Made by a program: the position numbers and the translations under genes. A model generated the notes under the pieces. That model was not told the DNA's origin, ran no database searches, and saw only the letters and a program-made list of their open reading frames with translations. Of a stretch of 17,274 nt of DNA, positions 1 to 9,578 are shown piece by piece (the stretch's first letter is position 1; every line of letters begins with the position of its first letter). The stretch is from Pinguiococcus pyrenoidosus (Eukaryota > Sar > Pinguiophyceae > Pinguiochrysidales > Pinguiochrysidaceae): assembly GCA_019677205.1 (NCBI GenBank), contig JAAMXY010002709.1, positions 1-17,274 on the forward strand, in the 5' to 3' direction.

Positions 1-270
1 TACCGAGCCCGAAATGGCAAGTTCGATATGTGAAGACCTTCGTTTGGGCGATGCCGGAAAGGTAAGATCGGCTCGGCACATGTTCGCTGCTGTTGTAGGA
101 ACGTTTTGGAAGAAAGGTAGACTGATGCGCTTGCTCTCTTCTGCTGCAGGTGCCAGGAGATCGGCCTGATTGTGTATCGCACGGTCGATCCCGTCACGTG
201 GATGTGGCTCTCGGTGAAGATCCCGGAAATCATTCCTCGCGGTCTTCCCGGATACAGGAAGATATACTAG
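1..270 (+). CDS. 3' end of an unrecognised gene (two exons visible, 5' end outside window)
   Basis: Two exons of a gene entering from the left edge. Reading from base 3, exon one (to 61) gives a peptide ending KTFVWAMPE plus two bases. The donor is ag|gtaaga at 62, and the intron (62-149, 88 nt) ends in a pyrimidine-rich ttctgctgcag. The second exon (150-270) joins in phase 2 and continues R-CQEIGLIVYRTVDP, then VTWMWLSVKIPEIIPRG, ending GYRKIY and TAG at 268-270. The other two frames of exon one either stop before the donor or join to a less protein-like frame, so the phase match supports this model. The visible C-terminus is rich in aromatic and hydrophobic residues. I recognise no family in the roughly 60 residues present. 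Confidence 0.6.
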
Positions 271-469
271 GCATTGCACCGCCGCGACCAGGAGGCACAT
301 GCAAGCAAGCGATGTGGTTCCCAAAGAAGAAGTCATGTGGCTTGGTTTGATTTACTTCAAGTCGTCGGGGAACAAGGGTCGGGTAAGTGTGCTCGGCTTG
401 CGGATTCCCTCAGGCAAGATTCCGAGGGAGTTGGGTGGGTATGGGGTAGAAGGAGCTTCGAAATCTGTA

Positions 470-700
470 GTTCATGCAAGGGGATAACATGGGGATAAAG
501 CAAATGAGGTTTCCACGAGGGGGGGCCAAGCGAGCTGTGGTCCCACATCTTTTCGAAGGCTTTCCCAGCCCACATTATTTCCATCTGTCACTCGTTTCTT
601 ATGCTGCTGATCTACGCACCGGTCTGGGACCACAGCTCGCTGCGCCCCCCCCAATGGAAACCTCGTTTGCTTTCTCCCCATGTTATCCCCTTGGTTCATG
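470..700. mobile_element. Fold-back / MITE-like element with 69-bp terminal inverted repeats and a 7-bp target duplication
   Basis: The left arm (477-545) and right arm (625-693) are inverted copies of each other, 69 bp each. By direct comparison they match at 62 of 69 positions with no gap. They surround a 79-bp unique spacer. The outer ends are CAAGGGGATAACATGGGG and its complement. The element is flanked by the perfect direct repeat GTTCATG at 470-476 and 694-700, as expected for a target-site duplication. There is no coding capacity beyond the palindromic arms, so it would be non-autonomous. A 7-bp duplication is close to the 8 bp of hAT elements but is not diagnostic, and the family is unknown. 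Confidence 0.82.
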
Positions 701-918
701 TTCACATGCAGGCCGACTCTTCATCACTCTTCCCCGCTCTCAACCAGCGAGCTCGAAGCCCACCCACGTAACCACCATCTCGCGCCATGCCTTTTGGTTC
801 ATGATTCTGAAAGGCTTCTTGACAGCAGCAAGATAATCCATCAGCACGCTTCCCTTTAAACAAGAAGTTCCATCCGAAAACAAAGGCACATCGCGAAAGC
901 ACATCAGAAGGAGTGGGT

Positions 919-957
919 AGAGAGAGGGGGAAGAAGAGAGAGACAGAGAGAGAGAGA
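919..957. repeat. GA-rich low-complexity tract
   Basis: An almost pure purine run dominated by GA dinucleotides, directly before an in-frame ATG at 958. It probably lies in the 5' leader or promoter of the methyltransferase gene. Confidence 0.7.
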
Positions 958-1125
958 ATGCCACATGCTTGTTGGGCTGAAAACAAGAGCTGGCCGTCGA
1001 AGGTTTGCCGAGCTGTTGTTTGGCTCAATAGAGCCTGCCTTGGCAACGACGCGAAATCCTCTGGCAAGGCGCCCGGAATCCCAATCTTTCTCAGTCTGGA
1101 GGATGCGTCCGTGACTGCGGAGGCA

Positions 1126-1902
1126 ATGGCGGACGAGTGGGCGCTGTTTTCAGCTGAGGAGTCCCCCGAAGAGGGCGTGAACGCGCAAGAGCTGCTGAAG
1201 ATCCGAGACGCAGCGAACGGCGTTCTAAGCTTTCACAGCGGAGTCGAAGAGTCTCTTTTGCTGCAGGTGGAGCGCGAGGCTCCAGATGGCGACTGGGAGA
1301 GCGTGCTGCAAGTTGTGGACCACTTCTGCTACGGCTCTCACTGGATGATGCACTGCGGAGACCAGAAGGCCACCGTGCTGGAGCAGGCTTTGGAGTCCCA
1401 GCAGGCCGTAGTGGCCGAGAGAGGCCTTCGAGCTCTGGAGCTGGGCACCTACTGCGGCTACTCAGCTGTACGTCTTGCCGGCAAGCTGCGCGAGGGCGAC
1501 TCGCTCATCTCAGTGGACGTGAAGCAGAGCTGCGTGGGCTGGGCGGGGCGCCTGCTCCACAAGGCCGGACTGCACGACAGGGTGACGCTGTTGCTGGGGA
1601 CGCTTGCGCAGCTCTGTGAAAGCGGAGAGATTCACGGCAGCTTTGACTTTGTGTTTCTGGACCATGCGAAGGATAGTTATCTGGAGGATCTGCGGCTTCT
1701 GGTGGAGAGCTCGATGCTGACGCCGGGATGTCGAGTGGTCGCGGACAATGTGCTGTGCTTCCAGCCCCTGACGGAGTACCTGGACTACGTCCGCGATCCG
1801 GAGGGGCCTTTCAGCGAGAGCGAGCTGCACGAAGGTCGGATTGAGTACAGTGCAGAGGAAGAAGGTATCCAAGACGGCGTGGAAGTGAGCATCGCGCGAT
1901 GA
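1126..1902 (+). CDS. Catechol O-methyltransferase-like SAM-dependent methyltransferase
   Basis: Intronless frame of 258 residues from ATG 1126, similar along its length to animal catechol O-methyltransferase, which moves a methyl group from S-adenosylmethionine to a catechol hydroxyl using Mg2+. The SAM motif LELGTYCGYSAVRLA lies at residues 104-118. The acidic ribose-binding position is Asp131 (SVDVK), where human COMT has Glu90. The catalytic and metal segment FLDHAKD has Asp179 and Lys182, and ADN has Asp207 and Asn208. The Asp-to-Asp spacing of 28 equals that of human Asp141-Asp169. The substrate-binding Glu near the C-terminus (DGVEVS) is present. An in-frame ATG at 958 would add 56 residues that could be a targeting leader. 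I prefer 1126 because it gives near-COMT length and follows an acceptor-like tctttctcag. The natural substrate cannot be read from the sequence. Confidence 0.88.
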   Translation: MADEWALFSAEESPEEGVNAQELLKIRDAANGVLSFHSGVEESLLLQVEREAPDGDWESVLQVVDHFCYGSHWMMHCGDQKATVLEQALESQQAVVAERGLRALELGTYCGYSAVRLAGKLREGDSLISVDVKQSCVGWAGRLLHKAGLHDRVTLLLGTLAQLCESGEIHGSFDFVFLDHAKDSYLEDLRLLVESSMLTPGCRVVADNVLCFQPLTEYLDYVRDPEGPFSESELHEGRIEYSAEEEGIQDGVEVSIAR

Positions 1903-2451
1903 AGTCTTCGGCAACCCAAGCTTTCGAAGATCGCCGCGAACGGCGCTTGACTTGCCCGTCGGTGCTTCTGGTCATTCCCTGCTGCATCTCCTACCCAACA
2001 GCAGCCGAATGCAGGAAAAGCGCTCTGTCAAGTCTCTCCCCGTCTCCCTCCCTCCCGCTCCCGCTCTGCTCGGTCCTCAGCTGGAGGACTGGCAAGCTGT
2101 CTGCCGTTACCAGCGGCATTACAGAATTATTTTGAAAATAATATACAGATGGCACTGATGATGATATTTTATTTTTGAGCTGAATCGTCGATCTCTTGTG
2201 GAAGCCAAAGGATGCTCCATGCTATTCTTCTCAATTTCAAACAGAGGCATTGCGTCCATGAACGTTGAATAAAATATTATAAAAGATATTTTACAATGAT
2301 ATGATATCTAATTGACAGAACAATGGCAAGTGCAACTCCGTAATTCTGTTGAAACGCTCCGAATGTGCTGGCCGTGCGCCTCCATCGATTTCGCGGCGGT
2401 TGCTGCACAGAGAGCCGCACTCCTCTGCCTCTTTCGGTCGGTTCGTGAACC
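1903..2451. other. Intergenic region with an AT-rich island (about 2120-2320)
   Basis: This is the spacer between the methyltransferase stop and the adaptin start. About 200 bp are strikingly AT-rich against GC-rich surroundings. It includes a perfect palindrome with 8-bp arms (ATTATTTT-G-AAAATAAT, 2126-2142), a smaller one (GATAT-G-ATATC, 2298-2308) and an AATAAA at 2268-2273. It probably combines the 3' end signals of the upstream gene with the promoter of the adaptin gene. No coding is seen. Confidence 0.6.
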
Positions 2452-5400
2452 ATGTCTCAGCGGCTTCGAGAGCTTATCCGCGCCGTGCGGGCCTGCAAAA
2501 CGGCAGCGGAGGAGCGTGCGGTGATCGCCAAGGAATGCGCTTTGATTCGGACCGCCTTTAAGGACAACAACGAGTCGTTCCGGCATCGCAATGTGGCCAA
2601 GGTGACTTATCCTACCGATCAGCTAGAGGCAGCAGCCAAAGGCGCGCAGTAGAGTGGAGAGGCGGACGAGTTGTCGAGTGCAGAAGCTTCTCGAAAGATC
2701 CACTTCGTGCGGGAGAACTGTTTGGCGGAGTATCTTCGTCGGCGCTGGCCCAAATTCCGCCTCAGTGGAGGATGCGGAGCGCTTATCAGGAACGAAGCAA
2801 GATGGAGGACTAACCGTGCTGCTGCTTGGCTCTCTGCAGCTTCTGTTTATTCACATGCTGGGATATCCAAGCCACTGGGGCCAGATGGAGTGCGTTCGTC
2901 TCATCGCAAGCCAGTCCTTCCCGGAGAAGCGCATCGGATACCTGGTACGCAAGTCGCATCTTGTCGTCGGAGGATTCTCCGCGATCGTCAGACGAAGTCC
3001 TTCCGGGTGGTTTGCGTGTGCATTCTGGGTCCTTCTGCGTCGTGCCGTTGGCGGTCTTGTCCCCACGCCATTTCATGCTAAGCCCCCGCCGACCTCTTAG
3101 GGTCTCATGCTGCTGCTCACGGAGCACGAGGAGGTGCTGACCCTGGTGACCAACAGCATCAAGAACGACCTGAACCACCAGAACCAGTTTGTCGTGGGGC
3201 TCGCGCTGACCTGCGTCGGCAATCTGGCGACAGAGGACATCGCCCGAGACCTCGCGACGGACATCGACCGCCTCTTGCGAACCAGCAACTCGTACACCCG
3301 GAAGAAGGCGGCCCTCGCGATGGCCCGCGTCCTTCGGAAGGTCCCCGACCTGACGGAAGACTTTGTCGACCGGATCACGCAGCTCATCAAGGACCGGAGC
3401 CATGGCGTGCAGATCACCGCGATCCAGCTGATGATTGACGTCGTCGAGGCGGAGGAGGAGTACGCGGTGCACTTCACGCGCCTGGTGCCCTCCCTCGTTC
3501 GGATTCTCCGCAACCTCCTCTCCATGGGCTACTCGCCCGACCACGACGTTTCTGGAATCACCGATCCTTTCTTGCAGGTGGAGTCAAGATCATGCCTCGC
3601 TTTGGTCGGCATTCCCGGACGAGGCAACTGAGCTGCGCTTCCTTAGGTCAAGCTGCTTCGGCTCCTGCGCCTGCTGGGCAAGTCGAATGACTCGACGAGC
3701 GATGCGATGAACGACATGCTCGCGCAGGTGGCGACGAACACGGAGACTGCCAAGAACCCCGGCAATGCCGTGCTGTACGAGTGCGTGCAAACCATCATCT
3801 CGGTCGAGTCCGAGGCTGGCCTTCGGCAGCTTGCCATCAACATCCTGGGTCGCTTCCTGCTCAATCGCGACAACAACATCCGCTACGTCGCTCTCAACGT
3901 TCTGGGACGCGTGGCGCTCGACGATCTGGCCGCCGTGCAGCGCCACCGGAACACCATCGTGGAGTGCCTCAAGGATCCGGACGTGTCGCTGCGGCAAAGG
4001 GCCCTCGATCTGATTTATGTGATGGTGCAGCAGGACAATGTCCAGGAGCTCACAACGGAGATGCTCAACTACCTTGTCGTCGCGAGCGCCGAGCAGCGTG
4101 CTTCCATTGGGTCGCACATCCTGGACACGGTGGAGAGGTTCTCGCCGAGCGCCGAATGGCGCGTGAACACCCTCATCACGCTGCTGAGCATTGCGGGGGG
4201 CGACGTGGACGACGCAGTCGTGAGCAGTACCGTCATGTACATCGCACAGGAGGAGATGCTCTACTCCCAGACGGTCCACAAGCTCTTCAGCATGATGAAG
4301 AACGATTCGCAGCAGCTGGGTCTCGTCCACTGCGCTGTGTGGTGCATCGGCGAGTATGGGGAGCGCTTGCTCCAGAGCTGCCCCGCCAGCCTTGCGCAGA
4401 ACGAGGACAAGGTGTACCCGGCGGTGACGGCGTCGGACGTGGTGGAAGGCCTCCATGAGATCCTGGTCATGCACAACGCCAACGAGACGACGAAGAGCCT
4501 CACGCTGACCGCCCTGGCGAAGCTCACCCTGCGATTCTCGCACGACCCGACCGTCACCCCGCGGATCAGCGAGCTCGTACAGCAGTACAAGGCCTCCATG
4601 GCCGTTGAGCTCCAGCAGCGCAGCGTGGAGTATGGCTTCTTGCTCGGCACGGAGCCGGCCGCGGCAACGTCCATCGCAGATCTCGGCGGTCTTCGGAACG
4701 AGACCCTAACGCGCATGCCCGTGATCGATCCAGCAGCATTTGCCGCCCGACGAGCGGTCATTGACGAGGACGAGGACGGCGAAGTCATGGCAGCGGGCAA
4801 CTCGGGCGCAATCGGAACCCTCCAGGCTCCCACTTCCAACGGCACTGCTGCAGGCGGGTCCAATCTGCTGGACCTGGACGACATCTTCGGAGGCTCTGCC
4901 GCACCGGTTGCACCGGCTGCAGCCGCCCCCGCGGCTCAAGCTGTACCGCAGCATCCGAAGACGCAATCGACCGAGGACATCCTGGCCGACATCTTCTCGA
5001 CGCCGAGCGCCGGTGCGGGAGCCTCCGCTGTGCTTGCGCCCACTTTTGCTGCGCCGGCGCAACCGACGGCGCAGCCGCTGCAACCCACCGGAGGCGATCT
5101 TCTCACACAGTTGGGTGGTGTGGAGCCGACGGCGGCGCCAATGGGATCCAACCCCTCCGCAACGGTCGCTGCGCCTGGGTCAGGCGCTGCTGCTCCTGCT
5201 CCTGGCGCTCAACCGCAAGCGTGGCCGGCTGCTGCGCCTGTCGTGGCTCCCCAAGCCGCCGCGGCTCAGACCTCGCCCGGCACTGCAGAGTTCGTGGCCT
5301 TCGAGAAGGCGGGCCTCCTGCTGAAGTTCACGCTCTCCAAGCCCGACGCGGCTGACAACACGAAGACCATGGTCACGGTGACGTTCTCGAATAGCAGTGC

Positions 5401-5659
5401 GGTGGGGATGGAAGGCCTCGTTCTGCAGGTCGCGACCCCGAAGTTTTTGACGCTGCAGATGCAGCCGCCGAGTGGCACGAGCCTATCGCCGAACAACGGA
5501 AACACGACCACGCAGGTCTTCACCCTGACGAATCCGCAGCACGGAGTGAAGAACCTCGCTGTCAAGCTTAGGATACAGTACAAGTCGAAGTTGGCTGTCG
5601 GGGGAGAGCAGCAGATTACGGAGACTGCGCAGGTCACGCAGTTTCCCTTCGCCTTCTAG
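2452..5659 (+). CDS. AP1G1: AP-1 complex subunit gamma (gamma-adaptin), four exons
   Basis: Large subunit of the AP-1 clathrin adaptor, which sorts cargo between the trans-Golgi and endosomes. Exons: 2452-2601, 2840-2944, 3101-3577, 3647-5659; introns of 238, 156 and 69 nt, all GT-AG and phase 0, giving 914 residues. The start is [20 protein letters not shown] with A at -3. The N-terminal trunk (about 1-590) carries family blocks [54 protein letters not shown] and ILAxxATNTET-like [18 protein letters not shown]. The Ala/Pro-rich hinge (about 600-785) contains the clathrin-box-like NLLDLDDIF (LLDLD at 651-655) and a second acidic LADIF. The C-terminal gamma-ear (about 790-914) starts [14 protein letters not shown] and ends TQFPFAF. 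Length is slightly above the usual 820-880, mostly from the hinge. Splice joints reproduce the conserved protein without gaps. Confidence 0.96.
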
Positions 5660-5873
5660 GCACCGCGTGCGAAGCGATTGAGATCTAAAGAACTGTGGGG
5701 AAAAGGCGCCTTGCGTGCTTCACACGCGCAACACATTAGTACTAGACTGTGATAGCGACAAGAGCAGCACGAGGTCGTGACGCTGCGACGAAAATGAATC
5801 TCTTGCTCTAAGTCTCTAGCCCAGCGTCTGCTTGGCCTTTCTCGTAGAATCTTTGCGGCTCTCTCTGATGTCG

Positions 5874-7861
5874 TCACGGATCCACGGAGATGTCCCGCTG
5901 CAGACGCAGAGGTAACTGCGGCAAACTCACTTTCCGTCTCGTGGGTTCCCGCTCGTGGGCGGTCATCGGTGCTGCCCGGACTTCAAAGGACTCGTCTTCC
6001 TTCGCAAAGTTCTCTGAGAGGGACTTGGACTGCCTCAGCTGGGCATTGTTGCCCTGCGCAGCACCCTCGCTTCGCGACGAACTCGAGTTCCCCATCCTGC
6101 ATGCAGACAGCAAGGTTGGGATCCCCAGACGGCTTGCGGCTGGCAGCTGAGGCGAACAGCGTCCTACCTGCTCCACCGGAACGTCGGAATGGAGAACTTC
6201 CCTGCCCTCTGTCTCTGGCCCGATGTCTCCTTGCGTTTGTTCCCGCCGTCGTTGAGCGTAATCTGCTCGCGGAGCTGGTCCCAGATCCCGGCGCCTGCGT
6301 CGGCAATCGACTGGCGCAGACTCACTCCCGCAGGAACGCCCTGCTCCAGATGCCGCAAGGACTGCCCATCACCGGAGCGTCGGCGGATCATGGTGTCGTC
6401 AAGAGTGTCCAGAATGCTTGTAGCCGTCCTCTGGGACTGGACGTCTTTCAAGGCGCTACCTTCCCTCTCCAGCAGGTGCGGCACTGCCTGCACGGAGTCC
6501 GTCAAGCTGCGCCGATGCGTACGCGGCGCTGGGCGGAGTGCCCGCGCAGGAGCTGCGTGCTTCATCGGATCCTCCACAGTCTCGCTCTTCTTATGCTCGG
6601 AGCGGCCGGCCACTTTCGACAGCGGTAGCCTGGGAGAGAAGCGGATTTTCCGAACAGGCCAGTAGTGCTTGGTTGGCGGCGGTGAAGGCGCCTGCTCTTT
6701 CGTCGTCCGCGGCTTCGTCTTCATCCACGCGGAGTACTCGGAAGTGGGCGGGGCCAAGTGAGATCGCCGCATAGCCTCTTGCACTGTGGTGTCTTCCATG
6801 TCTGCAACCTCCGGTGCCGGACCAGCTCGATGCGCTTCAGGCAGCGTCTTGGCGGTCGTTCCATCATCGTCCTTCGCGGGCTGGTCACCCGGGGGAGGCT
6901 GCTCGCGCTGCTCATGAGCAGCGCTGGTGTACTGCTCAGCATCCTCATCGTCCAGCCGGTCCAGATCGTAGTCAGAGACCGGCATACCCAGGGCCTCCGG
7001 CAGACGGAGCGCCCAGCTGATCACGGACTCGAAGACTCCTGTCTCCTCGGCTGCGTCACTCGCCGAGTCGCTCCGCACCGCACTCTTTGTGGTCTCTGCA
7101 GCAGCCGCAACTTCCTTCTCTTCGTCTTGGAAGTCGGACGCCTCAGCCATGGGCAGAAACCCCTGCCGATCGGTGGAAGGGCCACGCCGACCCTCTCCGT
7201 GAGCCGGGCCCGAGAAGAGACCTGCCTCGAAGTCCCGAACTGTGCTGGCAAACCAAGCATCGTCGGCTTCATTCTTCTTGGTCTCTTCGCTCTTGGTCTC
7301 CTCCTCCACGCGCTTGCGATGCGCCGTCAGCGGGCTGTCCAGCTGCGCGGCCTCCAGGTCCTTCTCCGCCGCTTCCATCTCCGCCTCGGCATCCCACTCG
7401 GGAATGAGCGACAACGTGGTCGGCGTGAGCTTGTGGTCGCCGTCCCAGCCCGCCGCCACCGGCGAGAGGCCCGGCGTGGCCGAGGGGTCCACACCTGAGA
7501 TGCCAGCGACTGGTCAACGCACTTGAACACCCGCGGATTCTGCCAACGACGCTCTCTGCAGCCGCGCCAACACTCAGAAGTGGCCAAACGTACCTCGTTC
7601 CACCGCAGTCTGGCGCATGGGCACGGGCGACGCTGCTTCGGAGCCATCGCTCACCGAGTCGATGTCGTCGTCCTTGCGGCACACCTCCGCACACGCCTGA
7701 AGCACCGCTCTACCATAGCAGCTCCGCCAAGACAGCGTGAAAGTGCCATAGCGCATGCGCAGCTTGGTGTCCTCGACCGCCCACACGCTGCACACGGCGC
7801 ATACGAACAAGAGGACGCCTCCGCCATACACGATCGCGACCGTCTCCAGTGCGCTGAGCAT
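5874..7861 (-). CDS. Unrecognised protein with N-terminal membrane segment and long charged, phosphosite-rich tail (three exons)
   Basis: Model on the minus strand: exon 1 7861-7594, exon 2 7494-6168, exon 3 6096-5874; introns 99 nt (gtacgt...tctcag) and 71 nt (gtagga...gcatgcag). Phases match at both joins, giving 605 residues. Residues 5-28 (LETVAIVYGGGVLLFVCAVC onward) form one hydrophobic segment, a membrane anchor or signal sequence. The rest is hydrophilic and acidic/Pro/Ser/Arg-rich with no domain I recognise. Basophilic kinase-type sites occur at RRSL (Ser419), RRRS (Ser463) and RRKVSLP near the end. Without the second splice, translation would stop 10 residues after KFSIPTFRWSR begins. 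The C-terminus is uncertain: a donor-like gtgagt at 5930 with an acceptor at 5865 could replace the last residues. It ends convergently with the adaptin gene, 214 bp apart, and diverges from the first lipase. Confidence 0.65.
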
Positions 7862-8291
7862 TTTGAATTCGCGCGGAGCGCAGAAGCGCGGGAGCGGGGA
7901 AGCATCCCGAATGGGACAGACGGATGGAGCGGAAGTTAGTTTCATTTCTTGCTTTGAAACACATTGAAAATGGATCGACCAATCAGGTGGCGTTGGAGCC
8001 GTATCATCGGCGGGATCAGCCTGTGGTGTTATCGGAATCTCGGTTTCTGCTTGTGGGATGTGTGCCACGGCGGATCAAGTGTTGAAGAAGGATCCAATCC
8101 ATAGTCACCAAAATTATACATATGGTAAGTGGCCCATGGATACGGCGCTTTTGGAGCTCTTTGAAAATTCAAAAGTGCAGACGAAGATGCAAAAACTGGG
8201 TAAAAAATTCTTGACGACCCCGTCGCGCCTGCCTTTGGGAGGGGAAGCCAACGCGAGCACAGGGACCCATCGTGCCTTTGATCAATCAAGC
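7862..8291. other. Divergent intergenic region between the membrane-protein gene and lipase A
   Basis: About 430 bp separate the two divergent starts and should contain both promoters. A CCAAT box lies near the middle. The lipase frame is open from an upstream ATG at 8058 to 8291, but the paralogue has no counterpart to that stretch. A donor-like atg|gtaagt at about 8125 suggests that a 5'-UTR intron is possible. Confidence 0.5.
7979..7986. promoter_or_regulatory. CCAAT-box-like element in a divergent promoter
   Basis: CCAATCAG matches the canonical CCAAT box bound by NF-Y type factors. It lies 118 bp upstream of the minus-strand ATG and 306 bp upstream of the lipase A ATG. A match of this length can occur by chance. 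Confidence 0.35.
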
Positions 8292-9578
8292 ATGTTCACC
8301 ACGATTGTGCGAGCTACGGCTGGGCCCGCCGCGGCCGTCGTGGCCACCGGCTTGGTTTCGAAAGACAGAGACCGCGTCAGCAGCTGCAGCTTCGCGCCGG
8401 GGCCCCAGCCGGAGTTGATAGAGCGGCAGAAGCCGCTGAACTTCCTTGGCCTGGGTTGGCTCTTTGGCTTCGGGAAGAGGTACTCGGCCAAGCAGCTGAG
8501 GGAGGAGGAGAGACCGCACGTGGACGGCTTCGTGAACCAATGTGTCGCCATGGATCTGTTCTGCCTCACGAGCCTCATCTACGCCTACGGCGTGGACCCG
8601 GACTTCGTCGTGCGAGAGGGCGAGAACCTCAGCGAGTTCGTCCAGCGCATCGACAAGGAAGGCGACGTGAGCCAAGTGCTGGGGCTGAAAAAGGAGTTCC
8701 TCTTGAAGAACCTGAACCGCCTCGTGGAACGGGCCCCTGACATCCTCTTCATGGACTTCCTCGACCTGCCGAAGAACGGAGATCTTCAGGTTTGCACAAC
8801 AGATATTTTCCTCCGGCCCAGATGGTCTTTCGGAGATGTGCTGGTGCCCCCCCCTGATGTGGCCGCTTCCTCTTGTTGCGCAGGCCGCGGTGACCGTGTC
8901 GCACCACCAGAAGCGTATCATCGTCATTTTCCGCGGCTCGGAGTCTCTCATGGACTGGGTCCAGAACTTGCAGGTGCTGAAGAAGGAGATTGCGAACGGC
9001 GCCTACGTGCACAGTGGCTTCTTCGGGCAGCTCGCACCGGCCTACGATCGCCTCATTGGCGAGGTCAGGAAGTATGCGGAGAAGCACCCGAACTACCACA
9101 TCTACGTCACGGGCCACTCCCTCGGCGGCGCCCTCGCGACGCTCTTTGGCTACATGGCTGCCACGGACAATCCAGGCCTCAACTTCAATGTCGTTTCCTT
9201 TGCTAGTCCGCGTGTAGGTAAGGGAATGCGGCAGCCGCACAAGGATGGTGGATTTCGACTCATCGCTTCGCGTTTCTCGTTCTGCCAGGTGATCGCAAAT
9301 TTGCAGACCTGTTCTCCTCGATGCACAATCTGCACCACACGCGGATCGCAAACGACGACGACGTGATCACGGCCACCCCGCTCCTAAACTTCGTGCACAG
9401 CGGCAACAACATTCGTCTCTGCGACTCCGGTCCGAACTTTTACCACTATGACGCGGCTCCTGAAAACGACAAGGAGTACTACAACACCTGGTGGACGTAC
9501 TCGTTGATGAACAACATCAGCGTCAAGGCCCACTTCTCGCAGGCATACCATGTGAAGATGAACCAGTTCTTCTGGTAA
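8292..9578 (+). CDS. Class 3 (alpha/beta hydrolase) lipase, copy A
   Basis: Exons 8292-8789, 8884-9217, 9289-9578 (498, 334, 290 nt); introns 94 and 71 nt, GT-AG; 373 residues. Family features of class 3 triacylglycerol lipases: the strand and oxyanion-loop block IIVIFRGSESLMDWVQNL (178-195), nucleophile elbow TGHSLGG with Ser245, the ASPRVG turn interrupted by intron 2, acid residue Asp302 in NDDDVITATP, and candidate catalytic His359 (AHFSQAYH). The N-terminal 165 residues precede the catalytic domain and include FLGLGWLFGFGKRY. Start 8292 was chosen because the paralogue's homology begins at exactly the matching Met; ATG 8058 would add 78 residues. Substrate is unknown; acylglycerols or galactolipids are possible for this family. 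A hydrophobic N-terminus (TAGPAAAVVATGLV) may be a targeting or anchoring segment. Confidence 0.93.

Larger units (their letters stand above)
271..1125. other. Intergenic region holding a fold-back element and a GA-rich tract
   Basis: No convincing gene. It holds the 3' flank of the first gene, the fold-back element at 470-700 and a purine tract at 919-957, and runs up to the methyltransferase start. A pyrimidine-rich stretch ending in ctttctcag at 1086-1094 looks like a splice acceptor. It could mean that the methyltransferase mRNA has a 5'-UTR intron. Confidence 0.6.

Noticed and set aside
2332-2351. Shared actcYgtaattct beside both AT-rich islands (also at 13155)
   Set aside because: A 13-base match with one mismatch is expected by chance several times in a window of this size.
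2654-3100. Continuous open frame across adaptin exon 2
   Set aside because: Only the portion 2840-2944 matches gamma-adaptin; the rest is intron sequence that happens to lack stops.
3590-4543. 317-codon minus-strand open frame within the adaptin gene
   Set aside because: It is antisense to conserved gamma-adaptin exon sequence; His/Arg-rich composition is typical of a reversed GC-rich reading.
5810-5930. Fourth exon for the minus-strand membrane-protein gene (donor 5930, acceptor 5865)
   Set aside because: The splice signals are plausible and a short in-frame tail would result, but without homology or transcripts the simpler stop at 5874 is kept.
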